The notes beneath the pieces were generated by a model. The model was given only the letters and a program-made list of their open reading frames with translations, was not told where the DNA came from and did no database searches. A DNA stretch of 64,000 bases from Pachyseris speciosa (lineage: Eukaryota; Cnidaria; Anthozoa; Scleractinia; Pachyseridae): positions 182,001-246,000 of the forward strand of contig JAEMWC010000039.1 of NCBI GenBank assembly GCA_016490735.1, written 5' to 3'. This document shows, piece after piece, positions 58,858 to 64,000 of the stretch (the stretch's first letter is position 1; each line of letters opens with the position of its first letter). Position numbers and translations under genes: made by a program.

Positions 58858-60749
58858 AAGGGCGCCTATGCTTTGTCGCATAAAAATTGGCATAAAATCT
58901 ACATTAAATCAAACGGCTGATTCTTAACGATATCCAAAAAAGTAAATTTAATTTAGTAATAGTTTACAATTTTTGAAAACGCGGCCACCCTGTTCTGTTG
59001 AAGACGGTTTTTGTCTTCAAATCACGGGCTCGAAAAGTCCAGGTAATCATGGCACGTTGCGGGCCAAATCTACAAACTTCCAGGGTCTCGTTTTCATTCC
59101 TAAAACGGACAAATTAGTTCTTTGGCACTTAAAATAAAAAGGAAACACATAAATCGATGTTTAGGTAGCCTCAGAATGGAAGATCAAGGTGAACGGAGCC
59201 CTCAAACGTTTCTTGTGAATAATTTTTTCCTTCCCTCAACCGCGACGAAAACAAGGCGATCGGTGCGCTTTCAAGAGAGTTTTGAATACAGATAGCGGAT
59301 TTAAAGCAGCTGCCTGGACTTTAGAAAACAAAAATGGCAATGTACATATTAGTTGGAAGTTGAATTCAGCTTTTAGCACGATAGGCAAAGCCACAGCCGA
59401 TAAAATAACTGCAAAATTTGTGGGAAAAACTCACGCTTTCGCTTTTGCGTGAATAATTAATTCGAACACGCGTTCACGCAGCGAATCGCGTCTGTGAAAT
59501 TTCGAACATTTTTTGTGCTTTTAGATAAGTTTTTTTTTTGCCTCATCTTGAATGAAAATTTATTGTTATTGAACTTCCTGTCGCGTTTCTTTCATTTGGT
59601 TGCCTTCATTTGAGAGTTTTAGTGCACGCTGGATTTGGATTTCTGTACATTTACGGCGACCCCCGTGATTTGTTTGTTTAGTATATTCGCTCCCCTCAAA
59701 TATATTTTTATTGAGTCTTGTTCAGCTTCTACGGAACTACTGGGGATAGAGCTAAGTTGGTACTAAATTTACACAGTTCAAAAACGATTTATTTCAAAAT
59801 GATTGCCTTGTTTTTGTCGTCTTTTTGATGTACAACTTTCCTCTTTCTCTCGCCAGTGGTGTCTCGCTGCGCTGTAAAATTTCGTCGGGCGGCGAAAAAA
59901 TTATCCGATTTCTTCTTTTTGAATTCGTTTTACGTGTGTTTTTCGCCGAGGACTTTGGTATAAGAATCGAAGGAATCCTTTTAAAGAGAAACTTTTTTAA
60001 CATGCTACTCTTGTTCTTGAGACGTCTTATTAAACGCAGTGAATAAACTTACGTTTTACAAGAGATTGATGTAAAGATAATTTTGAAATATGTTCGCTTT
60101 GATTCTCGATAAAAGGTTCACTCTCAAGTGTAGTGGTCGCTCATAAATACGTCTCTCAAAAAATCCACTCTTAAGTTTTCGCACATGAAGTAGTCTCTCG
60201 TAAAGGTTGTAGAAGTTTTCGTTCCCCCAAAAGTTATAATCTTTGTCTGGAATGCCTTCGATTGCCTCGAGTAAAGTTACTATGTGCACTTCGAGAAATT
60301 TGTCACAGCAGAAAGCGGGGCCCTGGAAACGAGACATTGAAAAAACGAAAGGAACAAACAGCATTTTATGACCGGTTCCAGCCTTCGGCTGGCCCAGGTA
60401 ATTACGTTTCATATCGTAAAGGCTACGGGCAGGTGTATTACATGCTTGGATGCTACACTATTTCAAGCTGGTTTGGATTCTTCAGTCATCGTGGGTTCAC
60501 CCAAGTGACAGAAACTGGGACCCAGTTTGCTGGATGATCTGCACGGAATAGGACCATAGCCTCTTGATAGCTGCCCGAAAGTTGTATTTTTACGGCATTC
60601 TGGTTTTCCTGATTCCAATCTACCATGAGTCTGGTTAACACTGAAAATTTTGAGCGAACCCCCGCCAAGAGAGTCGTTGGTATGACAGGGAGTGTTGATG
60701 GAAAACGTTTAGTTTACCACAGGCTGAACTGAATTTTAACAAAAACGAC
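58858..60749. other. No gene supported (interior of insertion)
   Basis: Short frames of 60-118 codons overlap on opposite strands (e.g. 60056-60412 minus, 60262-60537 plus); none has recognisable motifs. Confidence 0.4.
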
Positions 60750-61302
60750 CGCCGGTAGGCCATAGGGTGGGCCATGACTACACCCGCCTTTTGCACATTG
60801 TTTTGTATCTAGTCTGCAGCCTTCAGTCCTCATTTTATACTCAGTCCGCGTTTTATACTCAGTCCGCAGTCCAGGTCCGCAGTCTGCAGTCCGCAGTCTA
60901 TCTTTTATACTGATGGGTTGAATGACTCGTTGAATGTTGAATGATGCGTTGAATGTTGAATGAATAGTTGAATGTTGAATGTTGAATGAATAGTTGAATT
61001 TTGAATGATGTGTTGAATGTTGAATGAATAGTTGAATGTTGAATGATGCATTGAATGTTGAATGAATAGTTGAATGTTAAATCAATAGTTGAATGTTGAA
61101 TGTTGAATGAATAGTTGAATGTTGAATGTTGTGTTGAATGTTGAATGACTAGTTGAATGTTGAATAAATAGTTGAATCTCGAATGATGTGTTGAAGGTTG
61201 AATAAAAGTTGAATATTAAACCAATAGCTGAAAACAAAATACATAACTGAATATAAAATTAGATGAGTTGAATATTGCTACATTTGATTTGCCATACACT
61301 AA
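60750..61302. repeat. Right arm of the long inverted repeat
   Basis: Reverse complement of 55806-56375: GCCGGTAGGCCATAGGGTGG, then CAGTCCGCAGTCCAGGTCCG, then the TTGAATGTTGAATGAATAG minisatellite, ending GCTACATTTGATTTGCCAT. Confidence 0.85.
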
Positions 61303-61347
61303 CGGTGTTTGTGACGCACTGAGTACGTCAATAAGGCACTTAAGAGG

Positions 61348-61840
61348 TTAAATAATTTGGGTACCTTGGAATTGTTGCGTGATATGAACTCTTCGCCCTA
61401 TTTTCACTGACACCTGAGAGGGGAGTACTTTTTACAATACTGTAATTCTCTTCTCGTTCGATGTGTAGATTACAGTAATAAAATCGTTTTCCTCTAATGT
61501 TGTCTCCCGTAGTTGACACCAATAAACGGAAACGTAACGCGAAGAAAGAGCGCAGATAAATAACTCGCAAGCAAAATTCAAACCGATGAGTTTTACACAA
61601 AGATCCTTTGAAATTTCAACTCGATTGATCATCAGTTTTCTTAGTTTGCAGTGGAGACACAACTTTAAAAAAAAAAAGACAAAATTGCACCCTAAAGACG
61701 CTTTCACACGGCAAACAAAAGTTTTCAAAGTTGTGTGGGAAAACTCTAAACAGCTGGAGAGCTCTTGTTTCCACACGTCAAACCTTCACAAACGTCATAA
61801 GGTAAAAACGTCTCACGGGACCATTGTGTCGCATTGATAC
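61348..61840. repeat. Paralogous segment, right half (after insertion)
   Basis: Matches 20816-21116: TTAAATAATTTGGGTACCTT, ATGAACTCTTCGCCCTATTT and CACAAACGTCATAAGGTAAA are the landmarks. Confidence 0.75.
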
Positions 61841-63307
61841 GCAAGAAGAATTGTGCAATTCTGCCTGTTACTATGTATTCTTCATCGGCGTAACAGAAAA
61901 AGAAGGCAGATGACAGAGGCCTATATATTATGGTGTAAAGAGTAAAGACATCTTTGTAGTCTCGCCTTACAACCAGTTTCAACTAGTTTGACTTTGCGTT
62001 TTGAGACGAGAGACCGTGAACTTACAATTATCCTTCCAACTCTTGTCCCCAGCTAGTACACGGTGATGTGCTAGAAAACTCTTCCCCTCGATCTGTTTCT
62101 TAGGGTGGTGGTGGTGGTGGTGAGAGGAGGGGGAGGGCGAAGCTAAGCTTGTAAAGGCCGTTTCAAACTTTACTGAGTTGTTCTGCTACTTGAGACTGCC
62201 GCAGTCCGTAGACCGGCGTAATGGCCCCGCAAGCGAACTAATTTGGTTCTAATATAAAGCGAAAATGATTTCCAAAGGTAGAAATACAACTTCAGGTTTT
62301 TTCTCGTGTCTAACCTTAACCATTACTAGCTACAGGTTCTTAGCAACCATAAAAATACCTTGGGATCCTCCTGAGTGATGGTCAATATTTACAATATAAA
62401 GTTGCTTGGTTTTAAACCCTAAAAAAACATGATTTTGAAGATTAATCTTGTACAAGTTGATACCATAAAAATTAATAATTGCGGCTCTAAAAAGGTAAAA
62501 TTACTAGTCAAATACTACTGGCGTATGCCATGAACAAATTAATTGAAATTAATTGTTAAGAGAGCCATGTTAGCAACGTATGAATTCAAAAACTTATGAC
62601 GCCCTCAACAGAAATTGTATTGTACTTGTCGATTCACGCTACGCCATTTAAAAATTTTGGTTTGTCAATGCTATGTTCATCAGGTAAAGTTGCATAACAA
62701 ACATTTTCGCAGCTGTTTTAATAAGGGTATCTTTGTTATTAAGGCTTACCATCCCAAAAGCTAAATAATTTTGCCAAGTTTCGCCGTCTGACTAAGGCAT
62801 TCGCCGTCAAATTAAATAAGGGTGTAAGAATCGAAAACGAACACAGCCATAAAAATCACTTAAGAGACACGTCAATAATGCACGTGATGCAAACTAAAAT
62901 CCGGAGAAAAGTACCTTTTACATATGAAAGCATCTTAATGGGCCTTCTTTCCTCTTTCGAATCAGCTTTTCAAACAAAGCAGTGAGGCAAATCATAAAGA
63001 AACCCGTACCTACGTGAACACACGTACATACTTGAAATGTATTTCAACTAAAATTTAAGAGTACCCACATGATATGTGACCTTCACAGGACTTTGGGTAA
63101 GAAGGTGTATGCACGGGCAAGCGTGTCTTGACATTGCACGCTAATTAAGTGTGTCATTTCACTGACGGATATGCGCATTTTTCCAAGAAAAACATAGAGT
63201 GTCGACAGTAGCTTTGTTTTGCTATTGTCTCTATTGTCCTAGATGTCCTAAATGTGCAATTGGCACGCCTGCGATAACACACGATTACAACTTGGTATCC
63301 AAAACTA
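61841..63307. other. No gene seen
   Basis: A short (GGT)n run at 62106-62121; otherwise no supported feature on either strand. Confidence 0.4.
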
Positions 63308-63462
63308 GCCATTTTGTTGACAACTGCTACTCACTATCTATCAGAGATTAGTATAAAATCTGCTAATGTTCTATCACGAATGCTGTTCTCAGATTGGCTA
63401 CGTTACTCGCTGTCTATTCTGTGATAGTGGTGATAATGAGTGGCGGTTGTGAACAAAATGGC
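63308..63462. mobile_element. 155-bp foldback/MITE
   Basis: GCCATTTTGTTGACAACTGC at the left and GGTTGTGAACAAAATGGC at the right are inverted repeats of about 30 bp with few mismatches. Confidence 0.65.
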
Positions 63463-63555
63463 GGCCGCTTCTTCGCGTTTTTGAAGTGTCTACGAGGAGG
63501 ATTTAGATAATTTACTTGTTTAGTTTTGAACGACTGGTAGATTTATACTAAAACA

Positions 63556-63653
63556 ATTAGATTATTCGCTCTCGATTTCTATGCGTGATAGCTGATTCGA
63601 CCTGCGCCCTCATCAGCTATCACGCTACAGAAATCTCGAGCTCATAATCTAAT
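63556..63653. mobile_element. 98-bp foldback
   Basis: Arms of about 40 bp: ATTAGATTATTCGCTCTCGA and its counterpart CTCATAATCTAAT, meeting around ATCAGCTATCACGC; weaker pairing extends outward to about 63535 and 63680. Confidence 0.7.
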
Positions 63654-64000
63654 ACTACTAAGCTTTGGAAGGTCTACCTACTAGAGTTAGGGAGTGTCCG
63701 CACTTAGCCGCATTCAGGGGCGCGTTGCTTTCGTTTATGGCGAGGCTTTAACTTAACTTTGCGGTGATTGTTACAGATCTGGGGTGGCTGGGCTGGACAA
63801 ATAGGTGTGCTATTCTATAGCATACCTTTGAATTTTTTTTATAATTCTTCGAATTTTAATGCACCTTCGCTTACTAATTAGATATTACACCTAAATTAGA
63901 TACATATAAATTAGATAATATATAGCTTATCAATATCTTTATCTTTTGTCATTACTTCTTGTTAGTTTACTATTTGTAATTAGTTTCACGTTCACGTTTA
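63654..64000. other. No gene seen to window end
   Basis: AT-rich; no supported feature. Confidence 0.4.

Larger units (their letters stand above)
54706..61347. mobile_element. 6.64-kb TTAA-flanked insertion, piggyBac-like
   Basis: TTAA at 54702-54705 and again at 61348-61351; the empty-site paralogue has one TTAA in CTTAAATTAAATAATTTAGG (about 20812-20831). Ends TCCCTTCAATGCC and GGCACTTAAGAGG are imperfect inverted repeats of the CC(Y)-type seen in piggyBac elements. No transposase frame was recognised, so it is non-autonomous or a composite, and it contains several nested elements. Confidence 0.75.

Noticed and set aside
60056..60668. Frames of 60-118 codons inside the 6.6-kb insertion as its transposase
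   Set aside because: No DDD/DDE-type motif, overlapping opposite-strand frames, and far too short for a piggyBac transposase.

Overview
The window looks like animal nuclear DNA, most likely from an anthozoan cnidarian and probably a stony coral. The evidence is AT-rich sequence, short genes split by GT-AG introns, and a dense mix of eukaryotic mobile elements: Crypton-type tyrosine recombinase, Ty3/Gypsy, CR1/L2-like LINEs, Penelope-like GIY-YIG elements, tRNA-derived SINEs, foldback/MITE elements and piggyBac-like TTAA insertions. The organism call is an inference; no species marker is visible. There is no operon structure, CRISPR array or prokaryotic gene.

The only apparently intact genes are four members of one small secreted cysteine-rich family: 2130-3490 (-), 14941-15854 (+), 30166-31504 (-) and 37119-38457 (-). 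Each has a 7-codon first exon, a phase-0 intron and a second exon carrying a signal peptide and eight cysteines ending in Cys-Tyr. I do not recognise the family. Three members arose by duplication of large blocks; the fourth is diverged and inverted.

Layout. 1-824: 3' end of a Crypton-like recombinase and a foldback. 825-11676: segmental-duplication block I, holding Cys-rich gene copy 1, small foldbacks, a dead LINE and most of a dead Gypsy element, whose full extent is 8389-12901 with paired 155-bp LTRs and a 5-bp target duplication. 12902-18560: SINEs, the diverged plus-strand Cys-rich gene, a MITE and a Penelope fragment. 18614-28745: copies of an unnamed 1.7-2.2 kb repeat around a broken receptor-type tyrosine kinase fragment, then LINE and Penelope remnants. 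28553-31660 and 35506-38613: two 3108-bp copies in which I saw no difference, each with a Cys-rich gene, separated by 3845 bp. 35748-48309: block II, a few percent diverged from block I, carrying two private insertions. 48314-54705: MITE, LINE remnants, a 900-bp tandem duplication and a minisatellite. 54706-61347: a 6.64-kb TTAA-flanked insertion identified against its empty-site paralogue near 20.8 kb; inside it lies a long-inverted-repeat element built from TTCAAC minisatellite. 61348-64000: continuation of the paralogue and two small foldbacks.

The order of events can be read. The LINE and Gypsy elements were inserted and already carried inactivating lesions before the block duplication, because both blocks share the same insertion point and the same breaks. 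The MITE, 255-bp tandem repeat and TTAA element came later in block II. The 3.1-kb duplication is the youngest event, unless it is an assembly artefact.
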